This document shows positions 26,914 through 34,747 of a DNA stretch of 64,000 bases, piece after piece. The translations under genes were made by a program, and so were the position numbers. Position 1 is the first letter of the stretch. Each line of letters opens with the position of its first letter. The notes under the pieces are model-generated. The model was given only the letters and a program-made list of their open reading frames with translations, was not told where the DNA came from and ran no database searches. Source of the stretch: Planktosalinus sp963975935 (lineage in GTDB: Bacteria > Bacteroidota > Bacteroidia > Flavobacteriales > Flavobacteriaceae). The stretch spans positions 74,433 through 138,432 of the forward strand of contig CAXBIQ010000009.1 of assembly GCA_963975935.1 (NCBI GenBank), written 5' to 3'.

Positions 26914-27483
26914 ATGAATAACAACACAAGAAAAAATGAAATTATTTCCAAAGCTGGAAAACTCTTTAAAAAACGTGGATACAGTGCAGTAACTATGAGA
27001 GACCTGGCAGATGCCTTAAATATCAAAGCGGCCAGTTTATACAACCACATCAATTCCAAACAGGAAATACTCGCTACAATCATTATCGGTATAGCCGAGG
27101 CTTTTACAAACGGAATGGAGCAAATCAAAAACTCACCGGTTTCCACCCAAGAAAAACTAAAAAAAATTATAGAGTTGCATATTGACCTTACAGTCAAAAA
27201 CCCAGACTCTATGGCCTGCCTCAATAACGACTGGATGCACTTAGAAGAAAAATTGCCCTATTTTGTCAAAATGCGGGAGGATTATGAAGAAAATTTTCGC
27301 ATTATTTTAAAAGAGGGAGTCGCTCAAGGCGAAATCGCAAACAGGGATCCTGAGATTATGCTTTTTTCGATGCTTTCAACACTAAGAACCCTTTATATTT
27401 GGTACACAAAAAAGGACGGTGTCGATGCCAAAACCCTAAAAGAACAAATGCCTGCCACACTTCTGAATGGTATCAGAAACTAA
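26914..27483 (+). CDS. TetR-family regulator, likely PaaR
   Basis: 189 residues. The N-terminal helix-turn-helix is typical of TetR (about 6-52): KLFKKRGYSAVTMRDLADAL, then IKAASLYNHINSKQEIL. The C-terminal ligand domain has the YsiA/PaaR-like layout. The gene lies two genes upstream of the phenylacetate operon, whose promoter carries a palindrome matching 13 of 14 positions of the PaaR site known from Thermus (from memory, CNAACGnnCGTTnG). I infer that it represses the paa genes and is released by phenylacetyl-CoA. The alternative is a regulator of the nearby membrane protein. Confidence 0.82.
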   Translation: MNNNTRKNEIISKAGKLFKKRGYSAVTMRDLADALNIKAASLYNHINSKQEILATIIIGIAEAFTNGMEQIKNSPVSTQEKLKKIIELHIDLTVKNPDSMACLNNDWMHLEEKLPYFVKMREDYEENFRIILKEGVAQGEIANRDPEIMLFSMLSTLRTLYIWYTKKDGVDAKTLKEQMPATLLNGIRN

Positions 27484-27535
27484 ATATTTTTTTTATATTT
27501 TTAACCACATTTTAAACGAAATAATAAGATAGCAA

Positions 27536-28249
27536 ATGGAAAACAATTTTGAACAACACCAGCAATCCAGGGTATTAGTAGCTCAGGCAGATCAGGCCGA
27601 AAGAGCCGGGTTTTACAGAAAGACATATCAGCACGTCGCTTTATCTGTCTTATCCTTCATTCTGGTCGAAATGATATTTTTAAAAATTGAGCCTCTTGTC
27701 GAATTTATGCTCTCCCTTACACAAGGCTACTTATGGCTGGCATTGTTGGGGGCTTTTTGGTTGGCTACGAGCATGGCAGACAAGTTAGCCCATGACCCCA
27801 GCCAAACCAAACAATATCTTGGCTTAGGAGTTTATGTTGTTTTTTATGCCCTCATTTTTATACCCCTGCTTTACATTGCGATGTATTATACAGAAGGCGG
27901 CTTGACGATGATCAATCAGGCGGCCGTTGTAACTTTGGGTCTTTTTTTGGGTCTTTCGGCAGTTGTCTTTATGACGAAAACAGACTTTTCGTTTCTCAGA
28001 ACCGCCATAACTGTTGGTGTATTCATTGCGATGGGACTTATTGTTGCAGGTATTGTATTTGGATTTGACCTGGGTCTTTGGTTTTCTTTTGGTATGGTGT
28101 TGCTCGCAGGAGCCGCTATATTATACCAGACTTCCAAACTGAAATATGAATATGAAACCACTCAATATGTGGGGGCATCACTGGGCCTTTTCGCATCTTT
28201 AATGCTGCTGTTCTGGTATATCCTACAGATATTTATGAGTAGGGATTAA
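27536..28249 (+). CDS. BI-1/YccA family membrane protein
   Basis: 237 residues with about seven hydrophobic segments, starting with RAGFYRKTYQHVALSVLSFI, the usual N-terminus of Bax inhibitor-1 relatives. Later segments include ALIFIPLLYIAMYY, VVTLGLFLGLSAVVFMTKTDFSF and LLWFWYI-like ends; the TDFSFL motif is a family mark. Members act as pH-sensitive calcium leaks or as modulators of membrane proteases (YccA with FtsH). Its position between the TetR gene and the paa operon is probably incidental. Confidence 0.88.
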   Translation: MENNFEQHQQSRVLVAQADQAERAGFYRKTYQHVALSVLSFILVEMIFLKIEPLVEFMLSLTQGYLWLALLGAFWLATSMADKLAHDPSQTKQYLGLGVYVVFYALIFIPLLYIAMYYTEGGLTMINQAAVVTLGLFLGLSAVVFMTKTDFSFLRTAITVGVFIAMGLIVAGIVFGFDLGLWFSFGMVLLAGAAILYQTSKLKYEYETTQYVGASLGLFASLMLLFWYILQIFMSRD

Positions 28250-28269
28250 GTTTTCTTCTTAAATAGAAA

Positions 28270-28304
28270 CTCCCCTCTCTCAGGGAGAGAGGCCGGGGGT
28301 GAGG
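28270..28304. repeat. GC-rich palindromic element (family B)
   Basis: CCTCTCTC (28274-28281), 3-nt loop, GAGAGAGG (28285-28292), then CCGGGGGTGAGG. The same layout recurs, inverted, at 30824-30858 and, in the same orientation, at 30919-30951. Here it lies just upstream of the paa promoter. Confidence 0.75.
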
Positions 28305-28305
28305 A

Positions 28306-28337
28306 TTTGCATATTAAACTAACAATCGTTAGTTTTG
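28306..28337 (+). promoter_or_regulatory. paa operon promoter with PaaR-like operator
   Basis: TTTG at 28306-28309, 20 nt, then TAGTTTTG at 28330-28337, a strong Bacteroidota promoter. Between and overlapping the -7 is the inverted repeat AACTAAC-AATC-GTTAGTT (28317-28334). The inner CTAACAATCGTTAG fits the PaaR consensus at all but one base. A repressor bound here would block the -7 element directly. The site is 36 nt upstream of the paaE ATG. Confidence 0.75.
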
Positions 28338-28370
28338 TAAAACTTCAGCAATTAGCTGAGAATTATTCTT

Positions 28371-29444
28371 ATGGCAAAATTCCACGACATTCGCGTTAAA
28401 GACGTTTATAAAGAAACCAAAGACTGTTCAGTCATCACTTTTGATGTACCTCAAGAATTGCATCAGGAATTCCAATTCCGGCAAGGACAGCACCTCACAC
28501 TGCGCAAAATGATTGGCGGCGAAGACGTGCGCCGCACCTATTCGCTATGCTCAAACCCTTCAGAAAATGAATGGAAAGTAGCCGTAAAACAAATTTTTGA
28601 AGGCAAATTCTCCACTTTTGTAAATAAGGAACTTAAAGCTGGTGATGAACTGGAAGTGATGGCACCCAGTGGGGAGTTTGGTGTAGCTTGTGACCCATCA
28701 ACGCCAAAAAATTATATCGCCTTTGCAGCCGGAAGTGGAATCACACCCGTGCTTTCAATGATTAAAGCACACTTAAGCCAGGAGCCGGAAAGTACATTCA
28801 AGCTCTTTTATTTGAATCGTAATTCAAAATCCATTATCTTTAAAGAGGAAATCGAACAGCTTAAAAATAAATACTTTGACCGTTTTCATATATTCTATTT
28901 CCTGACAAAGGAAAAGCGTGATATCGAGTTTTTAAACGGTCGCTTTGACAAACAAAAAATGGACGTACTCACTAAAACGTTCATCGACATAAAAGACACG
29001 GCACATTGTTTTATCTGCGGACCAGAGGAAATGATTTTCCTTATCCGTGATGAATTACAAAACGCCGGATTGGATAAGAGCAAAATCCATTATGAACTTT
29101 TTGTTACAGGTCTTACTGAAGCCGACAAAGAACGCGCCCAAAAGGCAATGGAAAGCCGGGTACAGGGAACACAAGTCACGATAGTGGACGGCGGAAAAGA
29201 ATTTCACTTTGTGATGAGTGATGAATATGACAATCTCCTAGACGGAGCCCTCGCTGCCGGAGCTGATTTACCTTTCGCCTGTAAAGGCGGTGTATGCAGC
29301 ACATGTAAATGTGAAATCAAAGACGGCTCTGTAGCGATGAAAGTCAACTATGCATTGGATGAAAAAGAAGTCGCCCAAAACCTGATATTAAGCTGCCAGG
29401 CGGTGCCGACTTCAGATAAAATTGTATTGGATTTTGATGTATAA
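28371..29444 (+). CDS. paaE: Phenylacetyl-CoA 1,2-epoxidase, reductase subunit PaaE
   Basis: 357 residues, the usual length. It passes electrons from NADPH through FAD and a [2Fe-2S] cluster to the diiron PaaA subunit. The N-terminal FAD domain has RRTYSLCSNP (R-x-Y-S). The NADP domain has AAGSGITPVLSMIK and CGPEEM. The C-terminal plant-type ferredoxin domain shows the cluster motif FACKGGVCSTCKC with the fourth Cys in LSCQAVP. It is the first gene of the operon, directly after the operator-bearing promoter. The paaA gene follows after 96 nt, which hold palindromic repeats. Confidence 0.96.
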   Translation: MAKFHDIRVKDVYKETKDCSVITFDVPQELHQEFQFRQGQHLTLRKMIGGEDVRRTYSLCSNPSENEWKVAVKQIFEGKFSTFVNKELKAGDELEVMAPSGEFGVACDPSTPKNYIAFAAGSGITPVLSMIKAHLSQEPESTFKLFYLNRNSKSIIFKEEIEQLKNKYFDRFHIFYFLTKEKRDIEFLNGRFDKQKMDVLTKTFIDIKDTAHCFICGPEEMIFLIRDELQNAGLDKSKIHYELFVTGLTEADKERAQKAMESRVQGTQVTIVDGGKEFHFVMSDEYDNLLDGALAAGADLPFACKGGVCSTCKCEIKDGSVAMKVNYALDEKEVAQNLILSCQAVPTSDKIVLDFDV

Positions 29445-29448
29445 CCAA

Positions 29449-29486
29449 TTCCCGCTTAGGCGGGAACCTCGTCTGTAAATAGACGA
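29449..29486. repeat. Two-hairpin palindromic element (family A), paaE-paaA spacer
   Basis: TTCCCGC (29449-29455), TTAG loop, GCGGGAA (29460-29466), then CC and a second hairpin TCGTCT (29469-29474), loop GTAAAT, AGACGA (29481-29486). The same order, CCCGC palindrome then CTCGT hairpin, is found at 31693-31729. Confidence 0.8.
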
Positions 29487-29508
29487 AATTTTAATTCATA
29501 AAATGAGG

Positions 29509-29532
29509 ACTCAATACTTACTACTCAATACT
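29509..29532. repeat. Direct repeat ACTCAATACT
   Basis: Two copies of ACTCAATACT at 29509-29518 and 29523-29532, a 14-nt period, just before paaA. This simple ACT-rich text may be only low-complexity spacer. Confidence 0.5.
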
Positions 29533-29540
29533 AAAAAGCT

Positions 29541-30497
29541 ATGAGCGAAAAAGAAATAAAAAACCTGGAACAAATTTTCGAAGCCAAAATAGCGCGCGAC
29601 GAAAAAATCGAACCCAAAGACTGGATGCCCGAAAAATACCGTCAAACGCACATCAGGCAAATCTCACAGCACGCCCATTCTGAAATTGTAGGAATGCTGC
29701 CCGAAGGCAACTGGATTACTCGTGCACCTTCCTTACGCAGAAAAGTAGCCTTGCTTGCCAAAGTACAAGACGAAGCCGGACACGGACTTTATCTTTACAG
29801 TGCTTGTGAGACCTTAGGTATTTCCAGAGATGAACTTTATGAGCAACTCCACAGCGGAAAAGCCAAATACTCCAGTATTTTCAATTACCCCACATTAACC
29901 TGGGCAGATATGGGAGCTATAGGGTGGCTGGTAGACGGTGCCGCAATCATAAATCAGGTACCGTTGTGCAACACTTCATTTGGACCCTATGCCCGTGCGA
30001 TGGTGCGTGTCTGTAAGGAAGAAAGTTTTCATCAACGCCAGGGTTACGAAATTATGCTCACCCTTTGCAATGGCACACCCGAGCAAAAGGAAATGGCACA
30101 AGACGCCTTGAACCGGTGGTGGTGGCCATCACTAATGATGCTCGGTCCCACAGATGATGAGTCTGTCCACACGGCGCAATCCATGAAATGGAAATTGAAA
30201 CGAAAAACAAACGACGAACTCCGTCAGCAATTCATTGACCAGACAGTGCCACAAGCAGATATTCTGGGAATCACAATCCCGGATCCCGATTTAAAATGGA
30301 ACGAAGAAACCGGCCACTATGATTTTGGACCAATCGACTGGGATGAGTTCTGGCAAGTGGTAAAAGGCCACGGTCCGTGTAACAAAGAGCGTATTTCAGC
30401 AAGAGTAAACGCTTGGAACAATGGAGAGTGGGTGCGCGATGCTGCAATGGCTTACGCCGAAAAGCAGGAAGCAAAGAAGGTTGAAAAAGCAAGCTAA
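29541..30497 (+). CDS. paaA: Phenylacetyl-CoA epoxidase catalytic subunit PaaA
   Basis: 318 residues. This diiron oxygenase subunit inserts oxygen into the ring of phenylacetyl-CoA to give the 1,2-epoxide. The ferritin-like helices carry the iron ligands: the DEAGHGLYLY block (E-x-x-H) and EESFHQRQGYE (E-x-x-H) near 160. It contains IRQISQHAHSEIVGMLPEGNW, a segment strongly conserved in PaaA. The C-terminus has the PDPDLKWNEETGHYDFG pattern. It works as a complex with PaaC, and PaaB and PaaE, all encoded here in the order E-A-B-C-D. Confidence 0.97.
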   Translation: MSEKEIKNLEQIFEAKIARDEKIEPKDWMPEKYRQTHIRQISQHAHSEIVGMLPEGNWITRAPSLRRKVALLAKVQDEAGHGLYLYSACETLGISRDELYEQLHSGKAKYSSIFNYPTLTWADMGAIGWLVDGAAIINQVPLCNTSFGPYARAMVRVCKEESFHQRQGYEIMLTLCNGTPEQKEMAQDALNRWWWPSLMMLGPTDDESVHTAQSMKWKLKRKTNDELRQQFIDQTVPQADILGITIPDPDLKWNEETGHYDFGPIDWDEFWQVVKGHGPCNKERISARVNAWNNGEWVRDAAMAYAEKQEAKKVEKAS

Positions 30498-30530
30498 TTA
30501 TTTAAAATAAAATACTCAAAACATATAATT

Positions 30531-30821
30531 ATGAGTGAAAAGAAAAACTGGCCCCTCTGGGAAATTTTCGTAAGAAGCAAAAATGGTTTGGAGCACCGCC
30601 ACTTTGGTAGCCTGCACGCCGCCGATGCAGATATGGCTATGGAAAACGCCCGCGATGTCTATACTCGCCGCAATGAAGGCGTAAGCATCTGGGTCGTGGA
30701 GTCCAAACACATCACTGCCTCCAACCCCGAAGAAAACGGCGAATTCTTTGAACCCGCCGCAGATAAGGTGTACCGTCACCCCACGTTTTATGAGTTGCCG
30801 GATGAGTTGAAGCATATGTAA
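30531..30821 (+). CDS. paaB: Phenylacetyl-CoA epoxidase subunit PaaB
   Basis: 96 residues, close to the 95 of E. coli PaaB. The family pattern is visible: WPLWEIFVRSKNGLEHRHFG, SLHAADADMAMENARDVYTRR and EGVSIWVVESKHI. PaaB bridges PaaA-PaaC heterodimers in the epoxidase complex and has no cofactor. It lies 33 nt after paaA. Confidence 0.95.
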   Translation: MSEKKNWPLWEIFVRSKNGLEHRHFGSLHAADADMAMENARDVYTRRNEGVSIWVVESKHITASNPEENGEFFEPAADKVYRHPTFYELPDELKHM

Positions 30822-30823
30822 TT

Positions 30824-30858
30824 CCCCACCCTAACCCTCCCCCAAGGGGAGGGAACAG
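30824..30858. repeat. GC-rich palindromic element (family B), paaB-paaC spacer
   Basis: CCCTCCCC (30835-30842), 3-nt loop, GGGGAGGG (30846-30853), preceded by CCCACCCTAA. It is the inverted form of the element at 28270-28304 and takes up most of the 58-nt spacer. Confidence 0.75.
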
Positions 30859-30879
30859 CTTTTTTAAATTTATAAAATT

Positions 30880-31689
30880 ATGAGTTTGAATACACAAACA
30901 AACAATAGTACCAATCCAACTCCCCCTCCTTCGGAGGGGGCTGGGGGGAGGACCCAGTATATACTAGAAATCGCCGACAACTCTCTAATCCTCGGTCAAC
31001 GCCTTGGTGAACTCTGCGGTCACGGACCCAGTTTAGAAACAGATATTGCCCTCACCAATATGTCACTCGATCTCTTTGGTCAGGTGCGTAGTTATTACCA
31101 ATACCTCGCCCAGCTTTCAGGAGTAGATAAAACCGAAGATGATATCGCTTTCTTGCGTTTGGAACGTGATTATAAAAACGTATTATTGGTAGAACAACCC
31201 AATACAGATTTTGGATATGTCATCACAAGACAATATTTCTTTGATGTTTTTCACCTGCTCTTGATGCAACAATTAGAGCATAGCAAGGATGAAACCCTTT
31301 CTGCAATCGCCAAAAAGGGAATCAAGGAAGTGAGTTACCACAAACGCTTTTCAGGTGACTGGATAAAACGCCTTGGCGATGGGACTGAAGAAAGCCACGA
31401 GCGGGTTCAGCAAGCGGTTAATGATTTGTGGCCTTACACCAACGAACTTTTTGAAATGACCGAAGCGGCAAAAAAAGCTGTTGAAGCCGGAATGGGTGTT
31501 GACACGAGTAAGTTGAAGGATGCTTATTACAAAGAAATAAGCGAACTCTTAAAAGAAGCCACACTCGAGATCCCTGAAAGCAAATACTTCCACAAAGGAG
31601 GAAAACACGGCGTTCACACTGAGCATATGGGCTATATCCTTGCAGATATGCAATTTATGCAACGCACCTATCCGGGAATGAAATGGTAA
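30880..31689 (+). CDS. paaC: Phenylacetyl-CoA epoxidase subunit PaaC
   Basis: 269 residues. PaaC is the structural partner of PaaA in the epoxidase, a ferritin-like protein that has mostly lost its iron site. Typical text includes YILEIADNSLILGQRLGELCGHGP, LTNMSLDLFGQVRSYYQYL and KEVSYHKRFSGDWIKRLGDGT. The first 27 residues are unlike any PaaC: the segment NPTPPPSEGAGGRT is the translation of a palindromic GC-rich repeat at 30919-30951. The conserved part starts only at about residue 26. The ATG at 30880 is the only good start before it, so the repeat seems to be translated. Confidence 0.94.
   Translation: MSLNTQTNNSTNPTPPPSEGAGGRTQYILEIADNSLILGQRLGELCGHGPSLETDIALTNMSLDLFGQVRSYYQYLAQLSGVDKTEDDIAFLRLERDYKNVLLVEQPNTDFGYVITRQYFFDVFHLLLMQQLEHSKDETLSAIAKKGIKEVSYHKRFSGDWIKRLGDGTEESHERVQQAVNDLWPYTNELFEMTEAAKKAVEAGMGVDTSKLKDAYYKEISELLKEATLEIPESKYFHKGGKHGVHTEHMGYILADMQFMQRTYPGMKW
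30919..30951. repeat. Family B palindromic element inside paaC coding
   Basis: CCCCCTCC (30922-30929), TTC loop, GGAGGGGG (30933-30940), then CTGGGGGGAGG. It has the same orientation as the copy at 28270 and lies in frame in the paaC N-terminus, encoding TPPPSEGAGGR. Confidence 0.8.
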
Positions 31690-31692
31690 CCA

Positions 31693-31729
31693 ACTCCCGC
31701 GCAGGCGGGAGTCTCGTCATTCAAATGAC
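31693..31729. repeat. Two-hairpin palindromic element (family A), paaC-paaD spacer
   Basis: ACTCCCGC (31693-31700), GCAG loop, GCGGGAGT (31705-31712), then CTC and the hairpin GTCAT (31716-31720), loop TCAA, ATGAC (31725-31729). Same composite layout as 29449-29486. Confidence 0.8.
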
Positions 31730-31743
31730 AAAAACATAAAACC

Positions 31744-32247
31744 TTGAACGAAACCCAAACACATATAAACCCAAAACTTCTCGACATCCTCAAGTCGGTT
31801 CCGGATCCGGAAATTCCGGTCTTGACGATTGTAGACTTGGGCGTAGTACGTGAGGCTGAGGTTATGGATGACGGGACGATTGAGGTAAAAATCACACCCA
31901 CATACAGCGGTTGTCCTGCAATGGATGTGATTGGCGATGATATAGTAACCGCTTTCGCGAAAGCAGGAATGAAAGCCAAAGTCAAACTCGTTCTATCACC
32001 GGCCTGGAGTACCGATATGATTTCGGAAGAAGGCAAGAAAGCTCTTGAAAAATATGGTATTGCCGCTCCGCTAGATGCCACAGCAGACAAGGAAGCTCTT
32101 TTAGGAAATAAGAGATTGGTAAAATGCCCGCAATGCGGCTCAAAAAATACAGAATTAGTCAGTCAGTTTGGCTCCACGGCTTGCAAAGCACAGTTTAAAT
32201 GTAATGATTGTCTGGAACCGTTTGATTATTTTAAATGCTTAAAATAA
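31744..32247 (+). CDS. paaD: PaaD, epoxidase-assembly protein (SufT/DUF59 type)
   Basis: 167 residues from a TTG at 31744; there is no ATG or GTG before the conserved region, and an in-frame stop lies 15 nt upstream. The N-terminal MIP18/DUF59 domain has ILKSVPDPEIPVLTIVDLGVVR and TYSGCPAMDVI, with the usual conserved Cys. The C-terminal part has four cysteines in two pairs, CPQCGS and CNDC, as in PaaD, suggesting metal binding. PaaD is needed for epoxidase activity, probably in cluster or diiron maturation. A palindrome GCTTTCGCGAAAGC is part of the coding text at 31951-31964. Confidence 0.93.
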   Translation: MNETQTHINPKLLDILKSVPDPEIPVLTIVDLGVVREAEVMDDGTIEVKITPTYSGCPAMDVIGDDIVTAFAKAGMKAKVKLVLSPAWSTDMISEEGKKALEKYGIAAPLDATADKEALLGNKRLVKCPQCGSKNTELVSQFGSTACKAQFKCNDCLEPFDYFKCLK

Positions 32248-32253
32248 AAATCA

Positions 32254-32290
32254 ATCCTCCTCAAGAAAGGATCACGTAATTCAAATGATT
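32254..32290. repeat. Degenerate family A element, paaD-paaG spacer
   Basis: ATCCT (32254-32258) pairs with AGGAT (32268-32272), followed by CACGTAATTCAAATGATT, which parallels CTCGTCATTCAAATGAC of the 31693 copy. The palindrome arms have changed, but the order and the second part are kept. Confidence 0.5.
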
Positions 32291-32296
32291 TAATTT

Positions 32297-33076
32297 ATGA
32301 ATTCAATAACAACACAAATAAAAAACAATCTGGCCATCATCACCTTTAACCGGCCCGAGGTGTTTAACAGCTTCAACCGTGAAATGGCGCGGGCATTACA
32401 AAAGGCTTTGGATGATTATGCAGCAAACGAACAAGTTCGCGCCATTCTCCTTACCGGAAACGGCAAAGCATTCTGTGCCGGTCAGGATTTAAAGGAAGTT
32501 ACCAGCCCGGCATTGAATCCCGGGTTTAAAGCCATTCTGGAGGAACATTACAACCCCATCATTTCCAAAATTCGAAAGATAGAAAAACCGGTTGTAGCTG
32601 CCGTAAACGGTGTAGCTGCAGGTGCCGGGGCCAATATAGCACTGGCCTGTGATGTGGTTGTGGCATCCGGTCACGCAAGTTTTATTCAGGCGTTCAGTAA
32701 AATTGGGTTGATACCTGATAGTGCCGGAACGTTCTTTTTACCCAGGTTAATTGGTTTTCAAAAAGCTTCAGCCTTAATGATGCTGGGTGATAAAATTTCA
32801 GCGGAAGAAGCTGAAAAACTTGGGATGGTGTATAAAGTCTTTTCCGCTGAAACCTTTATGGAGGAAGCCCAAAAAATAGCCGAAACTCTTTCGCAAATGC
32901 CTACACACGGTATCGCATTAACAAAAAAAGCGTTGAACGCATCCATGCAAAATAATCTGGAAGAACAACTCAAATTAGAGTCAAAATATCAAATAGAAGC
33001 CGCACAAACGGAAGACTATAGCGAAGGTGTCAAAGCCTTTATGGAAAAAAGAAAACCCAACTTTATTGGGAAGTAA
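32297..33076 (+). CDS. paaG: 1,2-epoxyphenylacetyl-CoA isomerase PaaG
   Basis: 259 residues of the crotonase family. It converts the ring epoxide to oxepin-CoA. The CoA-binding block is AFCAGQDLKEV, the oxyanion-hole GVAAGAGANIALACD, and the catalytic Asp lies in KIGLIPDSAGTFFLPRLIG, the PaaG form of this motif. C-terminal YSEGVKAFMEKRKPNF is typical of the family. Position right after paaD and before the dehydrogenase favours PaaG over a generic enoyl-CoA hydratase. Confidence 0.92.
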   Translation: MNSITTQIKNNLAIITFNRPEVFNSFNREMARALQKALDDYAANEQVRAILLTGNGKAFCAGQDLKEVTSPALNPGFKAILEEHYNPIISKIRKIEKPVVAAVNGVAAGAGANIALACDVVVASGHASFIQAFSKIGLIPDSAGTFFLPRLIGFQKASALMMLGDKISAEEAEKLGMVYKVFSAETFMEEAQKIAETLSQMPTHGIALTKKALNASMQNNLEEQLKLESKYQIEAAQTEDYSEGVKAFMEKRKPNFIGK

Positions 33077-33130
33077 AGGCGTAATATATTACGCCTCAAC
33101 CAAAAAGTAACGGCGTAAGATTTTACGCCG
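33077..33130. repeat. Paired GGCGTAA palindromes (family C), paaG-paaH spacer
   Basis: AGGCGTAATATATTACGCCT at 33077-33096 is a perfect 20-bp palindrome. CGGCGTAA-GATT-TTACGCCG follows at 33111-33130. Together they fill most of the 76-nt spacer and share the GGCGTAA/TTACGCC arms. Confidence 0.8.
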
Positions 33131-33152
33131 ATACAAATCAAAAAAAGAAAAA

Positions 33153-34304
33153 ATGAACATAGCAATAATAGGATCTGGAACAATGGGAAGTGGCATCGCA
33201 CAAGTAGCAGCCACAGCCGGGTGTTCAGTAAAAGTATATGACACTAGCCAGCCAGCGTTGGAAAAGAGCAAAGTTGCTTTGGAAAAAGTGCTCGGTCGGC
33301 TGGTAGAAAAAGGAAGAATCGATGACGCAGAAAAAAACCGCATTCAAAACAGTATTTCGTATGTGGAAAACCTAAAAGAACTTTCTGATGCCGATTTGAC
33401 CATCGAAGCCATCATTGAAAATGCCGAAATCAAACAAAAAGTCTTTGCAGAACTGGAAAGTTATCAATCTGATGAAGCTATCATCGCTTCAAACACATCG
33501 TCACTTTCCATCGCTTCACTGGCTGCATCACTCAAAAAACCGGAGCGCTTTATCGGAATCCATTTTTTCAATCCCGCGCCTTTAATGCCTTTGGTTGAGA
33601 TCATTCCGGCGATTCAAACTTCCGAAGAGGTAAAAAATAAAGTGGTGCAAATCATTGAAGACTGGAAAAAAATTGGCGTTCTGGCCAAAGACACTCCGGG
33701 CTTTATCGTTAACCGCGTGGCACGGCCTTTTTATGGCGAAGCACTTCGCATTTATGAAGAGGGATTAGCTGATTTTGCAACCATTGACTGGGCTATGAAA
33801 GAAATTGGTGGTTTCCGTATGGGGCCTTTTGAGCTGATGGATTTTATCGGAAACGACGTCAATTATACCGTTACCGAAACTGTTTTTACCGCATTTTATT
33901 TCGACCCAAGATACAAGCCGGCATTTACCCAAAAACGTTTTTCGGAAGCTGGATATTTGGGAAGAAAGTCGGGTAGAGGTTATTACAACTATGCTGAAAA
34001 CGCTACCAATCCAGAACCCAATAGAGATCAAAAATTAGGACAAGAAATAGTTGAGCGCATTCTGGTGATGCTCATTAACGAAGCCGCTGACGCCTTGTTT
34101 TTAAACATCGCTTCCGCGAAAGACATTGATTTGGCAATGACAAAAGGAGTCAATTACCCTCAAGGATTGCTCGCCTGGGCGAATGAAAAAGGCACCGAAT
34201 GGTGTGTTGAAAAGATGGACGCGCTTTATGATGAATACCGTGAAGACAGATATCGATGCAGTCCGTTGTTACGTAAGATGAGAAGAGAAAGTAAAATATT
34301 TTAG
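33153..34304 (+). CDS. paaH: 3-hydroxyacyl-CoA dehydrogenase PaaH
   Basis: 383 residues. It oxidises 3-hydroxyadipyl-CoA to 3-oxoadipyl-CoA with NAD. The Rossmann start IIGSGTMGSGIAQVAATAGCSVKVYD is clear, as are ASNTSSLSI, GIHFFNPAPLMPLVEII (catalytic His) and DTPGFIVNRVARPFYGEALR. The C-terminal HCDH domain repeats once (about 185-280), with a second partial copy ending near 370. It is shorter than E. coli PaaH (475), as in many Bacteroidota. The thioesterase gene starts 4 nt after its stop. Confidence 0.93.
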   Translation: MNIAIIGSGTMGSGIAQVAATAGCSVKVYDTSQPALEKSKVALEKVLGRLVEKGRIDDAEKNRIQNSISYVENLKELSDADLTIEAIIENAEIKQKVFAELESYQSDEAIIASNTSSLSIASLAASLKKPERFIGIHFFNPAPLMPLVEIIPAIQTSEEVKNKVVQIIEDWKKIGVLAKDTPGFIVNRVARPFYGEALRIYEEGLADFATIDWAMKEIGGFRMGPFELMDFIGNDVNYTVTETVFTAFYFDPRYKPAFTQKRFSEAGYLGRKSGRGYYNYAENATNPEPNRDQKLGQEIVERILVMLINEAADALFLNIASAKDIDLAMTKGVNYPQGLLAWANEKGTEWCVEKMDALYDEYREDRYRCSPLLRKMRRESKIF

Positions 34305-34308
34305 AAGC

Positions 34309-34716
34309 ATGATTGAAGGAAGTAAAATACCCGAAAAGATGCTCTCCCTTGATGCTTTCAGCCAATGGCTGGGTATCGAAGTTTTGGAATGTGAAATAGG
34401 GCGTTGTAAAGTTGGAATGACTGTTCGCAAAGACATGCTGAATTCCATGGACAAAGCCCATGGCGGTATTACCTACTCACTGGCAGACACCGCTTTTGGT
34501 TTTTCGGCCAATACCTATGGAAAATTTGCCGTTTCGATAGAAACCTCAATCAATCATATTGAGGCACTTGAAGAAGGTGATTACATCATAGCAGAATCCA
34601 TCATCGACGAAACCCGAAACAAACTTGGTTTTCATATCATCGAGGTGAAAAAAGGGGAAAAATTGGTAGCTTTGTTTAAAGGGGTTGTTTACAGAACCAC
34701 TAAAGATTGGGAATAA
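34309..34716 (+). CDS. paaI: Hotdog-fold thioesterase PaaI
   Basis: 135 residues of the PaaI/hotdog family. Conserved blocks are MLNSMDKAHGGITYSLADTAFGFSAN (catalytic region with HGG and an acidic residue in LAD) and SIETSINHIEALEEGDYI. PaaI releases CoA from stalled ring-opened intermediates and protects the CoA pool. It starts 4 nt after paaH, so the two are translationally close. Confidence 0.92.
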   Translation: MIEGSKIPEKMLSLDAFSQWLGIEVLECEIGRCKVGMTVRKDMLNSMDKAHGGITYSLADTAFGFSANTYGKFAVSIETSINHIEALEEGDYIIAESIIDETRNKLGFHIIEVKKGEKLVALFKGVVYRTTKDWE

Positions 34717-34747
34717 ATCAATGTAAATCCGTTAATCCTTAAAATTT

